Source of the DNA: Acanthornis magna
Taxonomy: Eukaryota; Chordata; Aves; Passeriformes; Acanthizidae
Length of the DNA: 64,000 nt
Assembly (NCBI GenBank): GCA_036785705.1
Contig: JAWUZG010000007.1
Coordinates: forward strand, 558,001-622,000
Reading direction: 5' to 3'
Shown here one piece after another: positions 13,770-23,254 of the stretch (positions are counted from its first letter, which is position 1; each line of letters starts with the position of its first letter). The notes under the pieces were generated by a model. It was not told the DNA's origin and did no database searches. It was given only the letters and a program-made list of their open reading frames with translations. Made by a program: the position numbers and the translations under genes.

Positions 13770-14900
13770 AGATAGTGCAGGTTTTTAGATACTACTCAGC
13801 TTTTCTCACTCAGGGCATACAAAGCACAAGCCTTTTTTAACAGAAATATTTCAAATTCTTTCTTTGAAGAGATGCTTTCTGTCATCATTACAGCAATTCA
13901 GTTTACAGTAATACTACAATCTACAGGTAGAAACGAAACCTTTTGTTTTCTAAGGAAGAAAAAAAATATGGCATAAGTCTCAGTAGGTCATATGGCTCCT
14001 GGACTCTGCATGGTACTACATTCCACCAAAAATTGAACGTGTAAAAAAGCAAATCACATGTCAGAGATTTTGACAACTTTTATTTGAACTGGTCATAGAA
14101 TGATCTGACACGGATTGGTGCAGTGTGCTATGCCTATAATATGTTGAAGTTCAGTTGTGCCACACTACAGAAGGACGACAACATTCAGTTAACATACGGA
14201 CATGTGGTGCTCCGCTAACCTGAGCCACTGAGACATTTGCTGCAGCCATATGCCCCTGAGGAAGGTTCCCACAATGGAAAGAGTCTGGGCATAAATGCAG
14301 CACAGGTACCTGTCAACACTGCAGAAAAATCCTGCTACTTACCCACATACCTGTAGAAAAAGCTGGTGATGCAACTCCAAGAATTGAGCTGAGGCATTTT
14401 TACCATTTCTTTTTTTCCTTAACAGTGACAGCTGTCCGCAAACCAGCTTCAGTATTGCAGTGAAGATGTGACTCAGCTGAATGCAGAGCATAAAATCCAG
14501 AAGACTAGAAACGAACTTTAAAGAGAGCAATGGGCTTCAGCTGGCTTCAGCCACTCTTTCAGCTGGCGTGCCTTCCCAGAGACTGAAGTCACTCAGGGTT
14601 GTGATGGTGAGTAGCTGACAGGGAATGGAATGAGAGTCACACTGGTATGGTATCTCACCTGTGCCTTGCAACTGCTATCTCTTGCTAACAGTATTGTATA
14701 TTTTTATTGTGGTTTTTGTATCACTCTGTAAAATCAGAAATCCTCTATAATATTGAAAGGAGTAAGGGAGTGTCTTTACAAACAAACTGCTGGTAAGATA
14801 AAACCGAGACTGAGAGATAGAAGAAAAAAGGGGAAGGATTTCCATAGGAATTCCACTGATTGACTCCCCCAAGACTGTGTTAATAAACTACAGGAACAGA
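13770..14900. other. non-coding stretch, nothing recognised
   Basis: No gene, RNA or clear repeat is supported between the purine microsatellite and the LTR-like sequences that follow. Short open frames have no splice or codon support. Confidence 0.5.
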
Positions 14901-14949
14901 GACATAAGAAAGAGAAGAAAGGGGGGGTTGTATTGTGATAAATACATAT

Positions 14950-15600
14950 TATAGTGTTGGCTTTTCAGAAATATTAGAAGGGATATTGTGTGTACGGTTT
15001 TATTCTTTTTACAGAAGTAGCCTTGTTATAAAGCTAGAGGTACATAACAATAACAAATGCTTTTATTTCTGTTATTAACTAGATTTTGATATAGTAGTAA
15101 AATAACTAATAGTGTTAGTTTAAAAAGCTTATACTTTCACTTAACAGTACTGCCTGCTTGACTGGATAACATCCAAAGAACAGCACAATGAAGACCCGAC
15201 ACTGATACCTGACTATCACCTATAACCAAATGCAAGAACCACGGAGTAAAGCCCAAACTGGAGATGATAACAAAAACTGAAAAGACCACAGCCAAGAAAT
15301 ACACATGCTATAAAAGGCAGGACCAAGGAGGAGCCATGCTAAACAGTTCTTGGAATATGCAAACTAATTTGGAGAAAAGTTCAAATTTGCATGAATGCTT
15401 ATGAATAGGCATGAAGCTGATGCAATGCAAAGAATATTTAAGACAACTCCATCAATGGCAGGTGTGCTTTTGGGCTAAGGGCCAAGCACCCAGCGCTGTT
15501 CCTTTGCTTTATTGTCTTCGTCCCCTATTGTCCTTTATTAAACTTTTAAATTTTAACAGGAAAGTGAACTTTGTTTTTCATAGTATTGAAGGTGTCTGCA
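14950..15600 (+). mobile_element. LTR-like remnant, probably ERV-derived
   Basis: The stretch shows a U3-R-U5-like order: ATGAATATGC/TATGAATA-type repeats typical of avian LTR U3 regions, TATA-like boxes (CTATAAAAGG near 15308, ATATTTAAG near 15434), CTTTATTAAAC polyadenylation-like sequence near 15535, and a TTTTTCA-type end near 15580. Exact ends and target duplication could not be placed. The assignment is by texture, so moderate to low certainty. Confidence 0.35.
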
Positions 15601-15870
15601 CTGGGGGTGATGTGTATTACTTGTGTCTGCATTAGGCATTCCAGGGAGTCTGTACCTCTCAAGTACCTCAGGCAGTGGGGAAAACAGAGAGGGAACCTGT
15701 GGCCAGGAAATAAGGATAAAAAGAGGCGGTGTCCTCTAGCAATTAGAAAGACCCCATAGGAAATGCCCATGACCTCTCCCTTTATTCACGAATAAAGTTA
15801 CAGGAACCCTCCGTCTCCTTTTTGGACATAAACCTCTGGTGTTTGTGGATTAATTTTTCCTGACAATATC
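15600..15870 (+). mobile_element. second LTR-like remnant
   Basis: A compact segment with a TATA-like GGATAAAAAGAGGCGG (near 15713), an AATAAA at about 15793 and a TTTTTCCTGACA end near 15868. This is the arrangement of an LTR 3' half. It lies directly behind the preceding LTR-like segment and could be nested with it. Boundaries are approximate. Confidence 0.3.
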
Positions 15871-15918
15871 AAGCATCTTCAAATGAGTGAAGTTGTATAA
15901 GTGATCACAGCTTCCACA

Positions 15919-16434
15919 TGTGGAATATCTAATAGGATCTGGTGAGAGAGTACTGGGCTCTTGTGGAGGGCTGCCCCTCTTCCCCCAAGCCAATGCTTCC
16001 TATCTTCTCCCCCCTCAGAGAAGAGAGCCCTGCCCGGGTGGGCACTTGGCTGTCTCCTCTGCCTCCCAGGCTGACGGGTCCGCCCTGGGGGCCTGGAGTT
16101 GGGCGTGCCCAGGGGCCTGCACCGCCCATCCCTCCAGAGCCTTCTTGTCCCTTAGGCATATTATTGGTTCCTTTGAACTGTGCCCCACCCCTTGATGTTA
16201 CCATTGGTTGCATTCGCTTGTACCCGCCCCCTTCCTCTTTCCCGATTGGCTGTTCTCCTCCCCATTTAAGCGGCTGAGCTAGTGCCGTCGCGGCCATTTT
16301 CCCTGTACTTGACAGGCGTGCCGGAGGGATGGTCAATAAACTCTTGCCACCTTTTACCTCGTCGGCTGCTTCCATCATTATGCGTCTGCTACAGGCTCTG
16401 ACATCTGCCTGGCTAAATGCTCTTGCCGTGAACA
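15919..16434 (+). mobile_element. solo LTR
   Basis: The segment starts TGTGGAAT and ends GTGAACA (TG...CA ends). It contains an inverted CCAAT box (GATTGGCTG near 16244), a TATA-like CATTTAAG at about 16263, a GC-rich R-like segment and an AATAAA at 16335-16340. This is the promoter-to-poly(A) order of a retroviral LTR. No primer-binding site or gag follows, so it is a solo LTR. I could not find a matching target-site duplication. Confidence 0.6.
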
Positions 16435-17190
16435 ATTCCTTCAGGGCGGAATACACGCCGGGAGCTCTCTCCCCGCGGGAGGCTTCGCCTGGCCCCGCTC
16501 AGGGCACAGAAAGCCTTCCCCGGCCGGGCTGGAAGCGACCCCCCCTTGCCGGGGGCACATCCCCGGATGCCCGGGAAAGAATGCTCGGGAAATCGAGCTA
16601 GGGAGGAGCCTGAGCGCAGAGCAGCACTGAGCTCCACACAGCCGCCGCCATTTTCTCGGGCTCTGTGAGGGAGCAGCTTTCGCCTTCAGGCTCGGCTCGG
16701 CTCCCCTCCCTCCCTCGCTCCCTCGCTCGCCTTTTCCTCCCGGCGGGCGGTGCTGCTTCTTCCCGGGCTGTGTTCCCTGTCCGCCCCTGTCCTGCACTGC
16801 TTTGCCGTTTCCCCGAGGCAGCTCCGTGGCCGCCACAGCCTCGTGCTCTGCTGTTTCCCCGGCGGAGCAGCCGCCGCTGCCGCTGCCAAGAGCCGCGCCC
16901 CGAGCCTGCCAGCCGCAGCTGCTCCCCGAGTGTGCCCGTGGCCGCGGCAGGCTGTTCTTCACCCACGGCAGGGACACGCAGCTGCTGCTGGTGGCAAATG
17001 GCGCCCAGCCGCTGCCAAGAGCCGCGCGGGCTCAGCGCAGCTCTGCACGAACGCTGCTCTGCCCCGCAGACACCAAGGGGCGCCGCGGCTACAGCGGAGC
17101 GCTGGCCCTGCCTTCCATTTCTCCCTCCGCCTCTGGTCTCCTCTCTTTGCTCCCTTTGCTATCCCCCTCCCGGGCAACGCTCTTTTATCA
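16435..17190. promoter_or_regulatory. CpG island
   Basis: A sharp island rich in CG dinucleotides, with GC boxes and a GCCGCCGCCATTTT (YY1-like) motif near 16640. It holds a duplicated 20-base word, near 16875 and 17008 (GCCGCTGCCAAGAGCCGCGC). Several long frames are open on both strands simply because stop words are rare in such composition. It is probably a promoter. The gene it serves is not visible; a damaged zinc-finger-like fragment lies about 100 bp downstream. Confidence 0.6.
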
Positions 17191-17290
17191 AGAAAGGGTT
17201 ATCAGATATAATAATTGCCACACTTGCGCTTTATTTTCGTCTGAGAAATCTATCAAAAAGTATCCTCCCACACTCCTGTTTTAAGGCAGG

Positions 17291-17414
17291 ATGGGACAAA
17301 GATGTAGTCATTGTGGGAAAGAGTTTGGAAGAACGAGTATACCCAAAGAAGCCTTTGGGAAAAAGTCTTGTGTACTTAATTAGCAAGTTTGATTATACAC
17401 AAGAAAAACCTTGA
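17291..17414 (+). pseudogene. degenerate C2H2 zinc-finger-like relic
   Basis: One frame gives the start of a Krueppel-type finger (C-S-H-C-G-K-E-F, the CxxCGKxF pattern). After a frame change, a T-Q-E-K-P ending stands where the TGEKP linker of tandem fingers would be. The histidines are missing and stops interrupt the frames. It may be the last trace of a zinc-finger exon behind the CpG island, or chance resemblance. Confidence 0.25.
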
Positions 17415-18650
17415 AAACTGAAATTCATATGGTTAACTCTATACCCTGCTACTTCTAACCCTGTGCTTCATTTGAAAGATTTGCACCTGGAAAAAAAAAT
17501 AAAGGTTTAGATGTCCCTCGCATAATTAAACTCAGCTATAAATTCAACTCTGTCTTGTCCAAATAAGCATAGAACTGCAATAATATGATGAAAAATTACT
17601 GCGTTGAATTTCAATATAGAAAACCTGATGAAATTAGAATTTTTTTTCTATATTGGTGCAAATGTATTTTTTTTGTGTCTTAAAACTGGAAATTCATATG
17701 CTAAATGGCCTCAAAATATGTAATCTCTTTGCTTTTCTTCCCTGAGCTCAAAGAAATGGGACAGTGACGTTTAATTTCTTAACTTCTGTGTCTTCCTTAT
17801 TTAATGCCATGGTGTTTCCAAATGGAATTCTCTGTAGGTTGAAATTGTTTTTAAACTTGGTGTCTGAGTTCGCAGTAAGTGAAACACTCAGGACTGTATT
17901 TTTACAGAGGTGGCCTAAACATAGGGTGTCTCCTGTTTGGTGCTAAGCCACTCCACAGGCAAAAGAAACCCACACCACCAAACAAACCAACAAAGAAAAT
18001 AACCCAACACAAACCAAGACCAACAAGATTATATTTTTATATGAAGATTAAGTATTGTAAATTTCTGTAATGGTTGGAACAACATGTGACTAATGAAGTA
18101 GAGATTTGTCTCTTGGTATTTAAAAATTCATTCAAAATTGTAAAGAGAGTTCTTTCTTCTGTTGAAATAGATGGCTTTATGCTAGGTGGTAGTCTTGGTT
18201 AATTATCCTGGCCCTACAAATTTACCAGAGAAATCTTTTACCTTGCTATAGATCTGAATTGCCTTGAACACTACTGAGAAGGCTCCGATCAGGAAGGGAA
18301 ATGGAACAGTAGTGAGGCTTCCTTCTGAAGGAAACTTGCAGTGACAGTACAAACCCTCTTGTCTGTGTCACCTAAGCAAATACCCAGATTCTTGTACATT
18401 GGGGTGAAAAAAGTTACTGCAGACTTCATAACATTCAGAAAACATGCATTTATTGAACAAGTTCTTGTATTTTTCCAACTCTGTTTCTGCTATGCTGGAT
18501 ATTTCTGAAGTTGAGTGGGGTGAGGAAGTGAGTTTTAGCTACAGAAAAATACTATTTTTGCTGTAAACAATTTTGTAGACAAGCTACACACACTACTACT
18601 ATATTAAAAAATTAAGCTTAAATAACCTATGTGCAGTGATTAACTCTTAG
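17415..18650. other. non-coding stretch
   Basis: AT-rich, with no supported gene. Poly-A/T runs and an ACCAAACAAACC-type simple stretch near 17970-18020 are all that stands out. Confidence 0.5.
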
Positions 18651-18659
18651 GGGTGCTAC

Positions 18660-18800
18660 ATGTGTTTATATACATATATATATGCACATATATATGTGTG
18701 TGTCTATATATCTATATGTATATATGTATGTGTACGTATGTGTATATATATAAATATGGGTGAGTCTATAAAAGTATATATGGAGGTGTATATATATAGA
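18660..18800. repeat. imperfect TA/TG dinucleotide microsatellite
   Basis: Interrupted (TA)n and (TG)n runs such as TATATACATATATATATGC and GTGTGTCTATATATC. It lies just downstream of the repeat-protein gene, which reads on the minus strand. Confidence 0.85.
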
Positions 18801-19008
18801 TGCCTATGTATGTGAAGTAGTCATTATCTATTAAAGGCCCACAGGAGAGGAAGGTACAGGAGAGAGGAGCCTCACTCCTGCCGTACTCTGCTGTGTCCAG
18901 CAGAGGATGGTCATGGACTGTGGGGCTGTGCAGGCCATGTGCAGGGCTCTCTGCCTCTGCAGCTCTGCCTCTGCCTGCCCTTGCCCCGTCCATGCTTCCT
19001 TCCTGCTC

Positions 19009-19296
19009 CTACTCCTCTTCAGCGTATTCAAATGGTCCTTGGGCCATAAGCAAGGCCTTCTCAATGGCATCAGTCCAGATGTCGTGTTTGGCCTCCAGCC
19101 ACACCACAGCATCAGCTGGGGGACTGCCTGCCTCTTCCGTAGGGATGACACATCCCTACTGTGCTCCATATCTTGCTGTTCCACGTGCCCTCAGCGCTCT
19201 CCAGACAAGCTTCAGCCATCTCCGTCCAGCCGGGGTGTTGATGATTATCAGTGCAGGAAGCCTTTGGGCATGTCCTGCAGGACTTTCTGCAGCCGT
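19009..19296 (-). pseudogene. decayed last repeat unit of the 19.3-21.2 kb repeat protein
   Basis: Reading on past the stop at 19297-19299, the same frame continues with the repeat sequence (T-A-A-E-S-P-A-G-H-A-Q ... I-N-T-P-A-G-R-R-W). The match then jumps to a second frame (V-E-Q-Q-D-M-E-H-S) and to a third (S-P-P-A-D-A-V-V-W-L-E-A-K ... F-E-Y-A-E-E-E), ending at a TAG at 19009-19011. So one more repeat, shortened by a deletion and broken by two frameshifts, follows the main ORF. In the intact repeat the stop codon is a serine codon (TCA versus TGA). Confidence 0.6.
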
Positions 19297-21155
19297 TCAT
19301 TCTTTCGCACTTAGTTTCTGGTCCTGCTGCTGCTCTGGGTATTCAAAAGGTTTCTGGACCATAAGCACAGCCACCTTAACAACCTCTCTCCGGTAATGGT
19401 CTTTTGCATTCAGCCACACCACAGTGTCAGCTGGGGGACTGAGTGTCTCATGTGCTCGACTGTCTGCCCCTGCTGCACTGTGTCCTACTGCTGATAACAC
19501 ATCCATACTGTGTTCCACGTCCCTCTGTTCCACAGTCTGCTGGCTGGATCCCTGCATCTCAAGTGTAGCGTTGTTCAGGACATCTCTCCTGATACACTCG
19601 CCTGTGTCCAGCCCTTCTGTGGCATCAGCTGCTGGGTGCTCCTTCTCCTTCTTTCTTTTCCCAGAGCTTCCAGTGGAGGCTGAGGGCAGAGCCCTCCGTG
19701 CTCTCCAGACATGCCTCACCCATCTCCATCGAGCCGGGGTGTTGATTGCTGTCGGTGCAGGAAGGCTTTGGGCATGTCCTGCAGGTCTTTCTGCAGCTGT
19801 TGATTCCTCCGGGCTCAGTTCCTGGTCCTGCTGCTCCTCTGAATATTCAAATGGTTTCTGGACCACAAGCACAGCCTTCTTAACCACCTCTGTCCGGTAG
19901 TAGTCTTTTGCATCCAGAAATACCGGAGCATCAGCTGTGCAACGGTGCCTGGTATGTCCTGGGCTCTCTGTCCCTGCTGCTGGGGCTGTTCTTCTCATCC
20001 CTTCATCAGCACGTTGTTCCACGTCCCTGTGTTCTTCCACATGCTCCTCAGATCCCTGGATCACAGTCACAGCCCTGTTTGGGATCTCCTCTGGGGTGTA
20101 CTTGGCTGTGTCTGGGATAGCCAGGCCATGATCTGTGGGTTTGTGTGCCCAATATGCCTGCCTCACTGCCTCTGCTGCTGTGTCTGTCAGGGCCCATGTT
20201 GCAGCCCTTCCGTGTTGCAGGTACGGTCGCATACGTATCAGTTCTAATCTGTGTTTCACAATTGCAACCTTGCTCATGACCTCCATTAAGGTTTGCTGGG
20301 CTGCCGCCTGAACCATTGCAAGAGCTATGGGCTGCTGCTCTCCTGTCCCATGTGTTGCACTGAAGGCCCTTGGCAGAGCCCTTGGGACGCTCTTGATGAA
20401 GGACGTCCGTCGCTCCCGAGCCAGGGCATCGATGACTGTGGGGGAAGGAGATCTGAAGGCACATCCTGCAGCTGTTCCTTCTTCTGTTGTTTCCTTCAGG
20501 CTCAGTTGCAGGTCCAGCTCTTCTTGCGGCTGCTGGCCAGGGCCCTGTTTCACAGGTTGCTCCTTGCCCAGGCCCTCAGCCCTGGCAGACTGGGCTGCCT
20601 CTGGCAGAGCCTCTTTGCAGCCTGTTGGCTGCTGCCTCTTTTGCTCTCCTTTGTCTTGGGCAGCAGTTATGGTCTTTAGAACACTCATCGACTTCCTGTG
20701 CCACACCTGGTTCCCTTCAAACAGGGCATCCAGGAATGCAGAGAAAGGGATGGTGTAGGAGTGGGCCTGGCCTGGTCCTGGGCCAGCTGCTACCAGCTCC
20801 CCCACCAAAGAGAGCTCTTCCTGAGCTGCTGGGGTGACAATGGCTGTGCCATCTTCTCCTTCATGGCCTTCATCCAAGGGATATTTCTTGTCCTGAAAGC
20901 CTTCCAGTGTGGCACTTGCTATTGTTCCCTCATCTGTGGGGCAGCTGGGACCATCCTTGGGACCAGTGTAGGAGCCTTTGTTGTCCTCCAGGCCCATGGA
21001 ATTGACCAGGTGATGGACAGGAGATGACCCAATGTCACCTGTCCCTAGGCACAAATCTGAGTCTGTTGTGTCTTCCCACTCCTCCTCCTCAAAAAGGTCA
21101 TCATCAGGGGAATCTTCCCATTCCTTCTCCTCAAAATTCTCAACATCACGGGCAT
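19297..21155 (-). CDS. unrecognised repeat protein (internal ~150-residue repeats)
   Basis: An open frame on the minus strand of about 620 codons. The first in-frame ATG is at 20997, giving 566 aa. The frame is open further up through an acidic segment (E-E-K-E-W-E-D-S-P-D-D-D-L-F) to a possible splice acceptor CTACAG at 21156-21161, so an upstream exon is likely. I do not recognise the protein. Its sequence is built from diverged tandem units, each with: an S-P-S-P-T/P-A-P-T-A-I segment followed by an Arg/Trp-rich basic stretch; a V-E-Q-R-D-V-E-H-type segment; and a strongly conserved amphipathic segment (F/W-L-D/N-A-K-D-Y/H-Y-R-x-E-V-V-K-x-A-V-L-x-V-Q-K). There is no signal peptide or membrane helix. 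A nonsense change ends it at 19297 within the third clear unit. It could be a living truncated gene or a young pseudogene. Confidence 0.5.
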
Positions 21156-21206
21156 CTGTAGCAGACGAATGTCTGCTTCTCGCCCAGTCTGCTCAGTCGG
21201 GGATCG

Positions 21207-21852
21207 CCCGAAGGGACCTCGCCGTTGGGGTGTCGCCAGGCAATCTGGCTAGCTCTGCTGCCTGCACGAGCTACTTGCCCCACAGGGCCAAGGGCGGGTG
21301 ACTCGCCGGGAGGCGTAGCTGTCCTGGGCCGTCGAGCACTGTGCAGAAAGCCGATGGGGAAGGTGGCGCAAGGAGACGAGGACGCGGAGTCGTTGACTTG
21401 CCGCAGCAGGTTTATTGGGATAGGGTGTACAGGCATCGGGGCAGCTGCAGGTCGGCAAAGCCAACTGAGCTGACGTGCTTTGCACTCACCTTAAGTGGGG
21501 GGTACAGCAACCAATCAGACACAAGGAGGGGGGTGGTTACAGATACAAATGAACCAGTAACAAAACACCAGAGGCGGGCCCAACACAAGCAAACCAATCA
21601 ACCAAGTAGCAGGACAGAAGAGTCTGGAAGGGAGGGCGGGGCTAATGGCCAAGCCACTCCCCAGGGACAGCCCAAACCTCAGACTGACAGAGAAACAGCC
21701 AGAAGTCGGGGCGGAGGCGAGGTGGAGGCCACGCCTGGGGCCAGCCCAGGGGACGTTCCTATACCTCGGAATCCTCCTCCTCAAGGCTGTCCTCGGGGTC
21801 TTGGGTGGGACTGCCTGTGGAGAGGGCGGTGGCCAGGATTCGCCCCTCAACA
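21207..21852 (-). repeat. 3' LTR of endogenous retrovirus
   Basis: Homologous over about 645 bp to 25563-26205, in the same orientation. On the minus strand it begins TGTTGAGG immediately after a purine tract, carries inverted CCAAT boxes and an AATAAA (21411-21416 on the plus-strand complement), and ends near 21207. The two LTRs differ at roughly 15% of positions in the stretch I compared. The env stop codon (21759) lies inside this LTR. No target-site duplication could be matched. Confidence 0.8.
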
Positions 21853-23216
21853 CCTCTCCTTTTTTTCTTATTTAAAGCAAGAACAGTTTTACGAACAGCA
21901 AAATAAATCGCAAGGGCAAACACTAAAATTAGCAAAAGAAACCCCAAGTCTTTCACAATTGAAGCTTCCCACTCCGTGAGTCCAATGTCGTTAAAGAACT
22001 GGCCAAGCCAGCTCCCGGTGGTCTTGACAACGCTTACCATGGCATGGGAGATCTTCCGTGAGGTATCGTTCATGACCCGCTGAAACCAGTCCCATGATTC
22101 AAACTGAATGTAATTTATGAGTTCTTTCATTTTATTTAAAGTGGTTGGAATACTTTCGGCTGGCGCGGAGAGGTTGAAACAGCACAAGCCTTGGAACTCC
22201 TGGCATCCGTGGCCGTGTGCAAGGAGGAGAAAGTCTATGGCGGCCCGATTTTGGAGGGTCGCCTGCCTGGTAGCCCTCTCCTCTGACAGGAGGTCACTTA
22301 AGGCCGTCGACATCAACGCAGCCTGCTTCTGGACCCAGCACTTGAGGTGGCCAATCTCCCCAGGTGCCTTAGCCATCGCTACCCATGGTCGAAATACGGA
22401 GACGGCTACCCTTTTTGCCTTTGACCAATGATAAATTTCCGATGAACAATTTGAATCCTCATTGTTTGCACCCCTTTTGTTTCGTTTGATAGAGCCAATC
22501 TGTGCGTGGGTCATGTTTACAGAAGCCAGGGTGATGTGCCCCAGGGTGCAGGGGCCTCCTGTCAGGTCGGCTGGGACCCCATTCCATGCGTGGTCCCCAC
22601 ATATCATAAATACTCCTCGTGGGCGTGCCCGGGGGTCGCCGTAGCCCTCATATATTGTGGAAGGGTGATTGACCTTAACTAAATCCTCGCACCACTGGGC
22701 TGCCTGCAAATCCACACACCCTTGATGGACGTAGTGGAGACTTTTGGAAAGGTGCGGGGAGGGTTCAAAATTGAAATGCATGCAAAAGCACGCCTTTAAA
22801 GAGCCAATTAGTTCGATTTCTGTTGGATCCTCTTCCAATTTGGGCAGCCCTTCCACCCATTCCCTCCACAATATAAGCGGGTTAGTAATGGGCAGTTTCG
22901 TGCAAGCCTTGCGAACCATCCAGGTGTTAGCCTTCCACTGCCTGCAATATTCCCCCGAATGCCTTCGATGGATGCCCTGAACGAGACGGTGCACGGAGAG
23001 CGGGTAGCTGGTATTTACCGCCGGGACCCCGATCAGTCTGGTGACCAGCGGATTGCTGCCCGCGCCGGAGGCCAGGCACATCTCCTCATTGTCCAGGGCC
23101 TGTGCCAGGAGTTTCCAGATGTTCTTTTGTGGCTGTGGGACTATCCAGGCCATTGTCATCGGGAAGCAGATAGGGAGCAGGAGCAGGAACGATCTTGCAT
23201 GTGGGGTTTGGGCCAT
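21759..23216 (-). CDS. env: endogenous retrovirus envelope glycoprotein (env), open frame
   Basis: A 485-residue frame from an ATG at 23216. Visible features in order: hydrophobic signal peptide (about residues 8-24); a cysteine-rich surface subunit with N-x-S/T sites; a furin-type R-N-K-R site at 245-248; two cysteines (257, 293) that flank a candidate internal fusion loop; heptad-like helix; an immunosuppressive-domain-like segment (about 321-338) directly before a C-x6-C-C motif (338-346); a membrane span (about 424-441); and a short basic-then-acidic tail encoded within the 3' LTR. C-x6-C-C and the fusion loop between cysteines suggest an alpharetrovirus-like gamma-type env. No internal stop or frameshift is seen, while gag and most of pol are destroyed. 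Confidence 0.85.
   Translation of the reverse strand: MAQTPHARSFLLLLPICFPMTMAWIVPQPQKNIWKLLAQALDNEEMCLASGAGSNPLVTRLIGVPAVNTSYPLSVHRLVQGIHRRHSGEYCRQWKANTWMVRKACTKLPITNPLILWREWVEGLPKLEEDPTEIELIGSLKACFCMHFNFEPSPHLSKSLHYVHQGCVDLQAAQWCEDLVKVNHPSTIYEGYGDPRARPRGVFMICGDHAWNGVPADLTGGPCTLGHITLASVNMTHAQIGSIKRNKRGANNEDSNCSSEIYHWSKAKRVAVSVFRPWVAMAKAPGEIGHLKCWVQKQAALMSTALSDLLSEERATRQATLQNRAAIDFLLLAHGHGCQEFQGLCCFNLSAPAESIPTTLNKMKELINYIQFESWDWFQRVMNDTSRKISHAMVSVVKTTGSWLGQFFNDIGLTEWEASIVKDLGFLLLILVFALAIYFAVRKTVLALNKKKRRGVEGRILATALSTGSPTQDPEDSLEEEDSEV
21853..21869 (-). other. polypurine tract
   Basis: A 17-base purine run on the minus strand (AAGAAAAAAAGGAGAGG) directly abuts the TG of the 3' LTR. This is the position of the plus-strand primer of reverse transcription, and it fixes the provirus orientation. 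Confidence 0.8.
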
Positions 23217-23254
23217 TCTCTGGTAAAATAACACAAACACATTAGAACCACAAC

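Noticed and set aside
15900..16450. Target-site duplication for the solo LTR
   Set aside because: Flanks (TTCCACA and ATTCCT) share only a few bases and not at adjoining positions.
16441..17414. ORFs up to 249 codons in the CpG island
   Set aside because: Several frames on both strands are open at once, which is an effect of GC-rich composition. No domain or conserved start is visible.
19424..20758. Plus-strand Cys/Ser/Leu-rich ORFs opposite the repeat protein
   Set aside because: They are shadows of the minus-strand frame; the repeat structure makes sense only on the minus strand.
21181..21222. Primer-binding-site-like sequence outside the 3' LTR (tRNA-Trp-like on minus, tRNA-Lys-like on plus)
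   Set aside because: Matches need gaps, lie on conflicting strands and have no second provirus behind them. Most likely chance.
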